From Massilia rhizosphaerae (lineage in GTDB: Bacteria > Pseudomonadota > Gammaproteobacteria > Burkholderiales > Burkholderiaceae_D): 64,000 nucleotides of DNA. Location of the stretch: assembly GCF_016093545.1 (NCBI RefSeq), contig NZ_JADKYX010000010.1, positions 124,001 through 188,000 on the forward strand, read 5' to 3'. Shown here one piece after another: positions 47,872-56,537 of the stretch. Within the stretch, counting starts at the first letter, position 1. Every line of letters starts with the position of its first letter. The translations under genes and the position numbers were made by a program. The notes beneath the pieces were generated by a model, which saw nothing but the letters and a program-made list of their open reading frames with translations, was not told the origin of the DNA and searched no databases.

Positions 47872-50580
47872 TCATCGTGCGTCCGCGCCCAGCAACTTGA
47901 CGGGCCCCAGCAGCCCCGCCGGCTGCGGCGCGACCAGCGCCGTGTCCTGCGGGACGAAACGCTGGCCGTAGCGGGCCCACAGCAGGCGGTAGTCCGGCAG
48001 CGCATGGCCAGCGAGGGCATTCAGCGCGAGATTGCCCACGCGGACCTCGATGCGGTTGCGGCCCCGCTGCAGAAGACCGGTAACGTCGACGGCATACGGC
48101 GGATGCCAGACGGCGCCCGCGTGACGACCATTCACATAGACCTGGGCCGCCTCGCGCACGGGGCTGTCGAACATCGCGCGCATGCCGGCCGGGACCTTCG
48201 GCGTCGAGTCGAGGGGCGTGCCGGGGCCGAAATCGAGCACGATGCGGGGCGACTTCAGTTGCGCGGCCGTGAGTTCGACGTCTTTCTCGTAAGTGGCGAC
48301 GCCGGAAAAATTGCGCGTGGCCGCATCGATCGTCCACGAGCGCAGCGTGTCCAGATGCCGCGCTTGCGCCTGGCAGGGAAAGTGCAGCGACCAGCCGCGG
48401 CCCAGGTCCGCGATCTCCGTCGTGGCGGCGACGGGGGCGCGTGGCGCGGCCGGCAATGCGTCGGCCAGCACGAGCACGCGCGATTCGTAGGGGGCGAGGT
48501 CGAGCCGGGCCGGCAAGGTGGCGGCCGTCATGCGGCCGCTGTCCGGATCGATCCAGGCTGCCGCGCGGCGCGCCGACGCGAAAGTGGCCTCCGCATGCAC
48601 GGGGCGGTTGCTCGTGTTGGCGATGAAGTAAAGGTCCGCGTCGCGCAGCTTGCGGCGCACGAAGCCGACGTCGGACGTCTGCGCGGACAGCTTCATCTCC
48701 GGCGCCAGCATGGCCGCCAGCGCCGCGCCGACGGCCTCGTCGTCCGCCACGACGCGCACGTTCGGCTGCGCGAACAAGGCCTTCGCCTTGGCCGCGACGC
48801 TGGCCGAGACGCGCGCCGCGTCGAGATAGCCGGGCGCCAGCGACGGCGCGCCGCCCACCGCGACGATCTTGCCGCCGCCGCGCACGTAGGCCGCCAGCTT
48901 GTCGATCACCTCGGGCGCGAGCCGCGTCACGTGCGGCATCACGAGCACGGGATAGTGCACGCCCAGCGCGAGGATCGCCTCGGCATCGATATAGTCGAGG
49001 TTCTGGCCCGCGTCGAGGATCTGCGCGGTGAGCGCCGGCGTCACGTAGGCGTGCATCTCGGCCGACAGCGACACCTTGCCCGGAACGAGGGCCGCGTACA
49101 CGTCGTCGTTCGGCAGCAGCACGGCGACCTGGTTCGCGGGCTCGCCCTGGCGCATCAGCCAGCTCATGCGCGTCAGGTAGCCCGTCACGTCGGGCATCAC
49201 GTTCCACCACGGGTTGTGGTCGTTGAAGACGGCGGCCGCGTAGAAGGAATAGCCCGGCTCCGGCGTGCCCGGCGGCGTGTACGGCCAGCCATGGCCGACG
49301 AACTGGTTGACGCCCTCGAGCAGCATGCGGTCCGCTTCCGCCTTCATGTCCAGCGGCGTCGCGGCGAACGCGGGCGAGTGCAGCCACGTCCACGTCTCGG
49401 CCGAGATCACGGGACGGCCGTACAGATGCCCGGCGGACGTGGCCAGGCGGGTGAACGAGAACTGGCGGAACTGCGGCCCCTCGCCTTCCGGCAGCGCGAC
49501 GAGGCGGTTGCTGGACAACGACACGGCCGGCTCGCCATACGTCTGCGAACGGAACCGGGTGCCGTGGGCCTTCGCCCAGTCGTCGATGGGCGTCAGATAG
49601 CACTCGTTGGCCAGCTCCGTCTGCGTCAGCGCCCAGTCGTGGCGCACGGCCGCCGCATCCGGCCCCTGCCCCGTGAACACGGCCGGCAGGTGCGGCACGA
49701 TGTCGTAGCCGCGCCGCCGCTGGAATTCGGCTGCGAAGTCGTCGGTCCAATCCGTGTTGTAGACCTCGAGGCTGTCAGAGAACACGGCATACGGCGGCGT
49801 GTCGCCGAACGCCTTCATCAGCGGTTCGGCCACGGCGGCGAGGTGGTGCTCGACGGCCTTGCGGCTCAGGTGATCGAGCACGAAACCTTCCGCGCCCACG
49901 GCCGCGCGCTTGACCTGCTGGCCCGTGCGGCTGGCGATGTAGGCGACGACCTTGCGCGGCCGGTCCGCCGGCGCGATCGACACGCGCCCGTCCGGCCCGC
50001 CCTTGACCTGCAGCGGCTTCAACGCCTCAGGCATCAAGTCCGCGCCGACGAACGCCGCGACCAGGTGCTCGCCGCCCATCACGGCCGGCAGCGCGAAACT
50101 GGAAGCGCCCGCCGGCACGTCGACGACGGCCTGGCGCAGGCGCGACGCAGCCTCGTCGACCGTGACGTGCGGTCCGCCGTACGGCCAGCCGCTGGCCAGC
50201 GTCATGTCGACGCGCAGGCCGTTGGCGCGGCCCGTGCGGTTGGCGAAGCTCACGGCGTCGAGGAATTCGGGCGACAGGTAGGGCGCGTTATGGATGCCGC
50301 GCGCGGCGTCGTCCAGCGCCATCGGATACACGGGCTGGATCTCGAAGCCGCCGATGCCGCCGGCCTTCATCGCGAGGATCTCGCGTTCCAGCTCGGGTTT
50401 CGCGACGGCGGGGCCGAACCACCACCAGCGCATCATGGGGCGGGCGTCCGGTGGGGGCGCCCCCAGGTGCGCGGCGACGTCGGCGAAGCCGGCCGACGGC
50501 GCGGCGTGCACGGTGTGTGCGGCAAGGGCGCACGACAGCGCGCCCGCCAGTAATGCGATGCGCGGGAAGCGCTGGCTCAT
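47872..50580 (-). CDS. GH106 alpha-L-rhamnosidase, secreted
   Basis: A 902-residue protein with a signal peptide (ALLAGALSCALAAHTVHA). The N-terminal MMRWWWFGPAV (from about residue 49) and GGIGGFEIQPVYPM are typical of GH106. Others are VDMTLASGWPYGGPHV, VFSDSLEVYNTDW, SAETWTWLHSPAF, the EGVNQFVGHGWPYTPPG stretch, and C-terminal beta-sandwich domains (VYVNGRHAGAVWHPPYAVDV). It releases terminal alpha-L-rhamnose from RG-I fragments. It lies 70 bases after rhaI in the same direction, linking release with catabolism. Confidence 0.9.
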   Translation of the reverse strand: MSQRFPRIALLAGALSCALAAHTVHAAPSAGFADVAAHLGAPPPDARPMMRWWWFGPAVAKPELEREILAMKAGGIGGFEIQPVYPMALDDAARGIHNAPYLSPEFLDAVSFANRTGRANGLRVDMTLASGWPYGGPHVTVDEAASRLRQAVVDVPAGASSFALPAVMGGEHLVAAFVGADLMPEALKPLQVKGGPDGRVSIAPADRPRKVVAYIASRTGQQVKRAAVGAEGFVLDHLSRKAVEHHLAAVAEPLMKAFGDTPPYAVFSDSLEVYNTDWTDDFAAEFQRRRGYDIVPHLPAVFTGQGPDAAAVRHDWALTQTELANECYLTPIDDWAKAHGTRFRSQTYGEPAVSLSSNRLVALPEGEGPQFRQFSFTRLATSAGHLYGRPVISAETWTWLHSPAFAATPLDMKAEADRMLLEGVNQFVGHGWPYTPPGTPEPGYSFYAAAVFNDHNPWWNVMPDVTGYLTRMSWLMRQGEPANQVAVLLPNDDVYAALVPGKVSLSAEMHAYVTPALTAQILDAGQNLDYIDAEAILALGVHYPVLVMPHVTRLAPEVIDKLAAYVRGGGKIVAVGGAPSLAPGYLDAARVSASVAAKAKALFAQPNVRVVADDEAVGAALAAMLAPEMKLSAQTSDVGFVRRKLRDADLYFIANTSNRPVHAEATFASARRAAAWIDPDSGRMTAATLPARLDLAPYESRVLVLADALPAAPRAPVAATTEIADLGRGWSLHFPCQAQARHLDTLRSWTIDAATRNFSGVATYEKDVELTAAQLKSPRIVLDFGPGTPLDSTPKVPAGMRAMFDSPVREAAQVYVNGRHAGAVWHPPYAVDVTGLLQRGRNRIEVRVGNLALNALAGHALPDYRLLWARYGQRFVPQDTALVAPQPAGLLGPVKLLGADAR

Positions 50581-50650
50581 GCGGGAACTCCTGGGACGGT
50601 GGGCGAAAAGCGCCGCGGCGAGCGGCACCTGCTGCATGAACGGCAGCGCG

Positions 50651-51946
50651 TTACACGATCCCGCTGCCGCTCGCCCCCGCCTTGGCCGGACGGTTTGCCG
50701 CCGCGCGGTCGCGGTAGCCGCTCTCCCGGTAGCATGCCACCGGGTCCGCCGCGCCGCCCGCGCGCACGCGCGCCATCGCGAGGATCGGCGACACGTCCGT
50801 GCGGAACGCGGCCTTGAGCGCCTGCGCGCACGACAGCACGTCGTTGGCTTCCTGCAGCGCGGCCAGCTCGGCGCGGTCGACGAGCGCCGCCTGTACGTAT
50901 GCGCGCTGCACCTCGACGGCGCTGCTCATCAGGCTTTCGATGGGGTCCGTCACGTTGTGCGACTGGTCCAGCATGTACGCCGGCGCGAACGACGGGCCTT
51001 CGCGCAGCGCGGCGTCGGCCAGCTCGTTGAAGACCAGGAACAGCTGGAACGGATTGATCGAACCCGAATCCAGGTCGTCGTCGCCGTATTTGCTGTCGTT
51101 GAAATGGAAGCCGCCCAGCTTGCCGAACTGCGCGAGGCGCGCGACGATCATCTCGATGTTCGTGTTCGGCGCGTGGTGGCCCAGGTCGACGAGGCATTTC
51201 GCCTTGGGCCCCAGCGCCGTCGCGCACGCGAAGCTCGTGCCCCAGTCGGCGATGGTCGTGGCGTAGAAGGCCGGCTCGAACAGCTTGTGCTCGATGAAGA
51301 CGTTCCAGTCGTCCGGCAGCGCGGCGTAGATCGAGCACATGCTGTCCAGGTAGCGTTCCAGCGCGCCGCGCAGATTGTGCTGGCCGGGGAAGTTGGCGCC
51401 GTCGCCGACCCACACGGTCAGCGCCTTCGACCCGAGCGCGCGGCCCAGTTCGATGCAGTCGATGTTGTGGGCGACGGCCTGCGCGCGGGTGGCGCTGCTG
51501 GTGGCCGTCAGGCTGCCGTATTTATACGTGTGTTCCTGGCTCTGCTGGTCCTGGAAGGTGTTCGAGTTCACGGCGTCGAATGCGAGACCCAGCGCATCCG
51601 CCTGCTGGCGCAGCTCGTTCGCGTCCGTCGGCCGGTCCCACGGGAAGTGCAGCGACACGGACGGCGTCGCGCGCGTGAGCTGGTTGATCGCGGCGCAGTC
51701 GTCCAGTTTCTCGAACACGTTGCGCGGCTCGCCGCGGCCGGGAAAGCGCGCGAAGCGGGTGCCGCCCGTGCCCACGCCCCAGCTGGGCACGGCCACGGCG
51801 AAGCGCTGCGCGAGCGCCGTCAGCGCCTCGATGTCCCGGCCGCGCCGCGCCAGCATGCTGCCCAGCGCGTCATAATCGGCCTGCAGCCCGGACGCGAGCT
51901 TGTCGTTGTGTGCCGCCACCAGTCCGGCATCGATGAGGGTCGTCAT
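50651..51946 (-). CDS. rhaI: L-rhamnose isomerase (RhaI type)
   Basis: A 431-residue TIM-barrel isomerase of the Pseudomonas/Rhizobium type, turning L-rhamnose into L-rhamnulose. Features are VPSWGVGTGGTRFARFP, SVSLHFPWDRP, ALTVWVGDGANFPGQ, and metal-site segments FIEHKLFEPAFY, VDLGHHAPNTNIE and GGFHFNDSKYGDDDLDSGSINPFQLF. ATG 51946 follows GGAGACGAC. It follows rhaD, 77 bases away, in the same direction. Confidence 0.94.
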   Translation of the reverse strand: MTTLIDAGLVAAHNDKLASGLQADYDALGSMLARRGRDIEALTALAQRFAVAVPSWGVGTGGTRFARFPGRGEPRNVFEKLDDCAAINQLTRATPSVSLHFPWDRPTDANELRQQADALGLAFDAVNSNTFQDQQSQEHTYKYGSLTATSSATRAQAVAHNIDCIELGRALGSKALTVWVGDGANFPGQHNLRGALERYLDSMCSIYAALPDDWNVFIEHKLFEPAFYATTIADWGTSFACATALGPKAKCLVDLGHHAPNTNIEMIVARLAQFGKLGGFHFNDSKYGDDDLDSGSINPFQLFLVFNELADAALREGPSFAPAYMLDQSHNVTDPIESLMSSAVEVQRAYVQAALVDRAELAALQEANDVLSCAQALKAAFRTDVSPILAMARVRAGGAADPVACYRESGYRDRAAANRPAKAGASGSGIV

Positions 51947-52002
51947 GTCGTCTCCTGTCGTCGGCGGCGCCGCGACCTGCGGCACCGCGCGTTTTTTTGA
52001 AT

Positions 52003-52034
52003 ATATCTTATCGCGTGAATATCTTATCGCGTGA
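52003..52034. repeat. 16-base tandem duplication at the rhaD stop
   Basis: ATATCTTATCGCGTGA occurs twice without a gap (52003-52018 and 52019-52034). The second copy contains the rhaD stop (TAA, complement of 52024-52026) and its last codons; the first copy reproduces that stop just beyond it. A recent slip duplication is likely and leaves the protein unchanged. Confidence 0.8.
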
Positions 52035-54132
52035 ACGCCGCCGCGTTGCCGGCATCGACGTTCAGCACGTTGCCCGTGCTCTTGCCCGACTTTTCGCTGG
52101 CGAAGAAATACACGGCTTCGGCGATATCTTCCGGGAACACGCTCTTTTTCAGCATGCTGCGCTTGCGGTAGAACTCCTCGACGTCGTCCAGGTCGATCTT
52201 GTTGGACGCCGCGCGCTCTTCCTTCCACTTGCCGTCCCAGATGCGCGAGCCGCGGATGACGGCGTCCGGATTGACGACGTTGACGCGGATGCCGTGCTCC
52301 GCGCCTTCCAGCGCGATGCAGCGGGCCAGGTGGATCTCGGCCGCCTTCGCCGTGCAGTAGGCGGACGCGCCGGCGGAGGCGACGAGGCCGTTCTTGCTGC
52401 CCACGAAGATGATGCTGCCGCCCAGGCGCTGCTGCTTCATGATCTGGAACGCGTTGCGGCTGACGAGGAAGTAGCCGGTGACGAGGATGTCCTGGTTGCG
52501 CTTCCAGACGTCCAGCGACGTCTCGTCCAGCGGCGCGGCCGACGCGATGCCGGCGTTCGACACGAGCAGGTCGACGCCGCCGAAACGCAGCGCGGCGGCG
52601 GCGAGCATGCCGCCCACCTCGTCCTCGCTCGTGACGTTGGCCTGCACGATCGCGACGTTGTCGCCGCCGGCCACCTTGACGAGGTCCTGGCGGGCCGCGT
52701 CCAGCGCATCGCCGTCGATATCGGTCAGCATCACGCACGCGCCTTCCTGCAGCAGCTGGCGCGCCACGGCCTGGCCGATGCCGCCCGCGCCGCCCGTCAC
52801 GAGCGCGATGCGGCCCGCGAGGCTCTTCGGCTTGGGCATGCGCTGCAGCTTCGCCTCTTCCAGCAGCCAGTATTCGATGTCGAACGCTTCCTGTTCCGGC
52901 AGGCCGACGTATTCGTCGACGCCGTTCGCGCCGCGCATCACGTTGATCGCGTTGACGTAGAATTCGCCCGCGATGCGCGCCGTCGCCTTGTCCTTCGCGA
53001 ACGACAGCATGCCCACGCCCGGGATCAGGTAGATGATCGGATTCGCGTCGCGGACCTTCGGCGAGGTGGCGCGCTTGCAGCGCTCGTAGTACGCCGTGTA
53101 GTCGGCGCGGTAATCGCTCAATGCCTGATCGAGGCCACCCACCAGACGATCGAAATCGGGCGCGGCCGGATCGAAGTCGAGCACCAGCGGACGGATCTTC
53201 GTGCGCAGGAAGTGGTCCGGGCACGAGGTGCCCAGCGCGGCCAGCGGCGCCAGGTCGGCGCTGCAGACGAATTCCAGCACGGCGTCGGAATCGTCGAAGT
53301 GACCGAGCTTGTACTCCTGCTGGCTGATCTTCCCGCGCAGCAGCGGCATCAGGCGGGTGACGAGGGCCGCGCGCGCGTCGGCCGCCAAGGGCGTGGCGAC
53401 CTGGCCGCCGAACACGGGCTGCTTCACGTTCGCGTCCAGCCATTCCTCGGCGCGCTTGATCATCGCCAGCGTCGTCTCGTAGCACGACTTGGCGGTGTCG
53501 CCCCAGGTGAACAGGCCGTGGCCTTCCAGGATGATGCCCTTCAGGTGCGGCTGTTCCTGCGACAGCTTCTCCAGTTTCAGCCCGAGGTCGTAGCCGGGAC
53601 GCTGCCACGGCAGCCATCCCAGTTCGCCCTCGAAGATCTTGTCGGTCAGCGCGCGGCTGTTCCTGCACGCGGCGATCGCGATGACCGCGTCGGGATGCAT
53701 GTGGTCGACGTGTCGACGCGCGATGTAGGCATGCAGCGGCGTGTCGATCGACGCCGCGCGCGGGTTCAGGTTGAACGTGCAGTGCGGCAGGTAGCCGACC
53801 ATCTCGTCCTCGTGTGCGAGGCCGCGGTAGCGCGCCTTCAGGGCCTGCAGCTTGTCCATGTACAGGGTCGAAAAGCCGTCCAGCTTGATCGAACCCAGGT
53901 CGCCGCCCGAGCCCTTCACCCACAACACCTCGACCTGCTCGCCGCTGAGCGGATCCGTCATCGCGATCTTGGCCGACGTATTGCCGCCGCCGAAGTTCGT
54001 GATGCGCAGGTCGGAACCGAGCAGGTTGGAACGGTACAGCAGTAGTTCCGGTTCGCTCAGCGTTGCCGCGTGCTGGTCGTCCCAGCGCGACGCGATCGGT
54101 TCCTTGTGCCTAGTGTCGCTCATTGCACCCAT
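52024..54132 (-). CDS. rhaD: Bifunctional rhamnulose-1-phosphate aldolase / lactaldehyde dehydrogenase (aldolase + SDR)
   Basis: A 702-residue fusion. The N-terminal class II aldolase domain (about 1-410) has SNLLGSDLRITNFGGGNTSAK, VLWVKGSGGDLG, HCTFNLNPRAASIDTPLHAYI and ILEGHGLFTWGDT. The C-terminal SDR (about 430-702) has ALVTGGAGGIGQA, VSNAGIAS and the YCTAK catalytic pair. It splits rhamnulose-1-phosphate into DHAP and L-lactaldehyde, and oxidises the latter. ATG 54132 is preferred over 54123 because GGAGAG precedes it at good spacing. It is divergent from the regulator rhaR. Confidence 0.93.
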   Translation of the reverse strand: MGAMSDTRHKEPIASRWDDQHAATLSEPELLLYRSNLLGSDLRITNFGGGNTSAKIAMTDPLSGEQVEVLWVKGSGGDLGSIKLDGFSTLYMDKLQALKARYRGLAHEDEMVGYLPHCTFNLNPRAASIDTPLHAYIARRHVDHMHPDAVIAIAACRNSRALTDKIFEGELGWLPWQRPGYDLGLKLEKLSQEQPHLKGIILEGHGLFTWGDTAKSCYETTLAMIKRAEEWLDANVKQPVFGGQVATPLAADARAALVTRLMPLLRGKISQQEYKLGHFDDSDAVLEFVCSADLAPLAALGTSCPDHFLRTKIRPLVLDFDPAAPDFDRLVGGLDQALSDYRADYTAYYERCKRATSPKVRDANPIIYLIPGVGMLSFAKDKATARIAGEFYVNAINVMRGANGVDEYVGLPEQEAFDIEYWLLEEAKLQRMPKPKSLAGRIALVTGGAGGIGQAVARQLLQEGACVMLTDIDGDALDAARQDLVKVAGGDNVAIVQANVTSEDEVGGMLAAAALRFGGVDLLVSNAGIASAAPLDETSLDVWKRNQDILVTGYFLVSRNAFQIMKQQRLGGSIIFVGSKNGLVASAGASAYCTAKAAEIHLARCIALEGAEHGIRVNVVNPDAVIRGSRIWDGKWKEERAASNKIDLDDVEEFYRKRSMLKKSVFPEDIAEAVYFFASEKSGKSTGNVLNVDAGNAAAFTR

Positions 54133-54292
54133 TAATAACTCTCCATATGCGTTGTGTGTCGTCGCTCGACGGCGATCCCGTCTCCTTCGGCCGCCGTGGC
54201 GCTCCACGGTCGCGGCATCCGGCACAGTAGAATTCAGCGGCCCAAGCAGTGTCAACGCGGAATCGCTCAACATCGTGAGCAAGAACGATTTA

Positions 54293-54306
54293 ATCATCCG
54301 GTTGAT
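54293..54306. promoter_or_regulatory. Candidate RhaR operator 1 (ATCA-N6-TGAT)
   Basis: ATCATCCGGTTGAT is palindromic apart from one base pair. Together with the copy at 54344-54357 it forms two sites whose centres are 51 bases apart, about five helix turns. DeoR-type regulators often bind such paired sites. Confidence 0.45.
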
Positions 54307-54343
54307 CGAAACGCGCGTTTGCGCGCTGCCGGACGGCCAAATA

Positions 54344-54357
54344 ATCAATTGTTTGAT
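54344..54357. promoter_or_regulatory. Candidate RhaR operator 2 (ATCA-N6-TGAT)
   Basis: ATCAATTGTTTGAT has perfect five-base arms around TTGT and shares the ATCA-N6-TGAT frame with the site at 54293-54306. It is about 120 bases before the rhaR start, inside the AT-rich part of the divergent region. Confidence 0.5.
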
Positions 54358-54473
54358 CATTTAACGATTGACGACCTTTCAACTCCTCATTACTCTTTTT
54401 CCCAGACAGCGCGGCCACCGGCAAGACGCTGTTCCGCCGCAACACAAAAACAGACGGCATCAGGAGGAGACAA

Positions 54474-55376
54474 ATGGTGAATCACAAACGCCGCAAGCGT
54501 TTGCTGAAACTGCTCGCCGAGCATCAGACGGCGACGGTCCAGCAGCTCGTCGAATGGCTCAACGCGTCGCCGGCGACGGTCCGGCGCGACATCAGCTGGC
54601 TCGCAGCCCGCAACCTGCTCACCCGCACCCGTGGCGGCGCGGAGAACCTGCTTCCCAAGAAGCGCCAGTTCCCGCTGTCGAGCGAAACGTTCCAGAACAA
54701 CATCCAGTGCTATGCCGCCCGCAAGCGGGCCATCGCGCGCCACGCGGCCGGCATGTGCACGGAAGGCGAAACGATCATCATCAACGGCGGCACGACGACG
54801 TTCATGATGGCCGAGTTCCTGGCCGATAAACATCTGAAGATCCTGACCAATTCGTTCCTGATGGCCGAGCGCCTGCTCGTCTCCAGCGAGAACGAGATCA
54901 TCGTCCCGGGCGGGAAAGTCTACCGCGAGCAGAACGTGATCCTGTCGCCGTTCGACAACGACATCACCCAGCACCACTACGCCGGCAAGATGTTCATGAG
55001 CGTCTACGGCCTGTCCCTGCTGGGCCTCATGGAAGCGGACCCGCTGCTGATCCAGGCCGAGAAGCGCCTGATCAGCCAGGCCGAGGAACTGATCGTGCTG
55101 GCCGACAGCTCCAAGTTCGCGCGCAAGGCGGGCCTGATTTTGTGCGGCCTCGATCGCGTGTCGACCGTCATCACGGACACGGGCGCCTCCGACAAGGCCG
55201 TGCAAACGCTCGAACAATACGGCGTCAAGGTCGTCACCGTCGAACCCGACGAAGTGGCGCCGGACGTCGGTGCACCTTTTTTTAACCCGCAGTTCGACCT
55301 GCAGTCGGCCGCGCTGTTCCACCTGGACGCGCAGCTCGACCCGCGGCTGGATTCGCAACTGGAGGCCGCGCATTGA
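54474..55376 (+). CDS. rhaR: DeoR family regulator of rhamnose use
   Basis: A 300-residue DeoR-type repressor. The helix-turn-helix has LLKLLAEHQTATVQQLVEWLNASPATVRRD. The sensor domain holds IIINGGTTTFMMAEFL, VPGGKVYREQN and LIVLADSSKFARKAG. It is 30-50 residues longer than usual, with a C-terminal tail of Leu/Asp/Gln repeats (FDLQSAALFHLDAQLDPRL). The gene order rhaR-S-T-P-Q-K with divergent rhaDI matches rhizobial rhamnose loci, where RhaR is the negative regulator. Its stop overlaps the TTG start of rhaS. Confidence 0.9.
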   Translation: MVNHKRRKRLLKLLAEHQTATVQQLVEWLNASPATVRRDISWLAARNLLTRTRGGAENLLPKKRQFPLSSETFQNNIQCYAARKRAIARHAAGMCTEGETIIINGGTTTFMMAEFLADKHLKILTNSFLMAERLLVSSENEIIVPGGKVYREQNVILSPFDNDITQHHYAGKMFMSVYGLSLLGLMEADPLLIQAEKRLISQAEELIVLADSSKFARKAGLILCGLDRVSTVITDTGASDKAVQTLEQYGVKVVTVEPDEVAPDVGAPFFNPQFDLQSAALFHLDAQLDPRLDSQLEAAH

Positions 55377-56380
55377 AAGTCAAACACCTGTTGGTCGCGC
55401 TGGCGGCCGTCGGCATCGTGGCCGGCCTTGCGGCCTGCGGCCAGAAGAAGCCTGAAAAGACGCGCATCGCGATGGTCGTCAAGAACCTCGGCAACGGCTT
55501 TTTCGACGCGGCCCACACGGGCGCCGACGAAGCCGCGAAGCAGCTCGGGGACGTCGAGGTGATCTACACCGGCCCGACGACGCCCAGCGCCGAGGGCCAG
55601 ATCGAGATCATCAACTCGCTGATCAGCCAGAAGGTCGACGCCATCGTCATCTCCGCCAACGACCCCAACGCGCTGGTGCCGATCGCGAAGAAGGCGATGC
55701 AGCGCGGGATCAAGGTCGTCTCGTTCGACAGCGGCATCGCGCCCGAGGGCCGCCAGATGCAGCTGGATCCGTCGAACGCGGACCTGATCGGCGCAAAGCT
55801 GATCCAGATGGCGGCCGACGAGAGCGGCGGCGCGGGCGAGATCGCGATCCTGTCCGCCTCGGCCCAGGCCACGAACCAGAACATCTGGATCGGCGTGATG
55901 AAGAAGGTTCTGGAGAAGCCCGAGCACGCCAAGCTCAAGCTGGTGGCGACCGTGTACGGCGACGACCAGTCCGACAAGAGCTACCGCGAAGCGATCGGCC
56001 TGCTGCGCAGCCACCCGGATCTGAAGGTCATCATCGCCCCGACCACGGTGGGCATCGTCGCCGCCAGCAAGGCGGTGGCCGACGAACACCTGATCGGCAA
56101 GGTCTACGTGACGGGCCTCGGCCTGCCGTCCGAAATGGCGGGCCACGTGAAGAGCGGCGCCGTGAAGGAATTCGCGATCTGGAACCCGATCGACCTGGGC
56201 TACGCGGCCACGTACGCCGCCGACCAGTTCGTGAAGGGCAAGGCCGAGGCGAAGCCGGGCGCCAGCGTGTCCGTCGGACGCCTGGGCAGCGTGACGCTGG
56301 ACGCCAACCGCGAAGCCGCGCTGGGCCCGCCGTTCACGTACGACGCGACCAACGTCGACAAGTTCGCGAAGCTGTTCTAA
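55373..56380 (+). CDS. rhaS: Rhamnose ABC importer, substrate-binding lipoprotein
   Basis: A 335-residue periplasmic binding protein anchored by a lipobox (LAAC, Cys22). The start is TTG 55373, overlapping the rhaR stop and preceded by GGAGGCCGCGCA. The sugar-binding fold has KTRIAMVVKNLGNGFFDAAHTGADEAAKQLG, INSLISQKVDAIVISANDPNALVP, KVVSFDSGIAPEG and a C-terminal GSVTLDANREAALGPPFTYDATNVDKF. It delivers L-rhamnose to the membrane complex encoded downstream. Confidence 0.9.
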   Translation: MKVKHLLVALAAVGIVAGLAACGQKKPEKTRIAMVVKNLGNGFFDAAHTGADEAAKQLGDVEVIYTGPTTPSAEGQIEIINSLISQKVDAIVISANDPNALVPIAKKAMQRGIKVVSFDSGIAPEGRQMQLDPSNADLIGAKLIQMAADESGGAGEIAILSASAQATNQNIWIGVMKKVLEKPEHAKLKLVATVYGDDQSDKSYREAIGLLRSHPDLKVIIAPTTVGIVAASKAVADEHLIGKVYVTGLGLPSEMAGHVKSGAVKEFAIWNPIDLGYAATYAADQFVKGKAEAKPGASVSVGRLGSVTLDANREAALGPPFTYDATNVDKFAKLF

Positions 56381-56385
56381 GAGCT

Positions 56386-56476
56386 TATCCGAGTAGGGTG
56401 GGCGGCCCCCCGCCCACCAAACGTATGCGTCGCCGTAACGCATGGTGGGCACAGGGGTGCCCACCCCACTGGGATA
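56386..56476. repeat. Dispersed palindromic intergenic repeat, copy 3
   Basis: A 91-base element with 18-base near-perfect inverted ends: TATCCGAGTAGGGTGGGC (56386-56403) and GCCCACCCCACTGGGATA (56459-56476), two mismatches. Internal arms GGTGGGCAC/GTGCCCACC match the copy at 26596-26699. It sits between rhaS and rhaT, where an mRNA hairpin could favour a high level of binding protein over the membrane parts. Confidence 0.75.
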
Positions 56477-56537
56477 CCCTCTAAGCCGTACGTAAAAAAA
56501 CACGGTCGTTCATGCGCCAACAAATACGCATTTCCTT

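Larger units (their letters stand above)
54133..54473. promoter_or_regulatory. 341-base divergent control region of the rhamnose genes
   Basis: No gene lies here. The half nearer rhaD (54133-54240) is GC-rich; the half nearer rhaR (54285-54420) is AT-rich and holds two ATCA-N6-TGAT sites. Promoters for both directions should be here, but no convincing -35/-10 pair could be fixed. The rhaR start is preceded by AGGAGGAGACAA. Confidence 0.6.
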
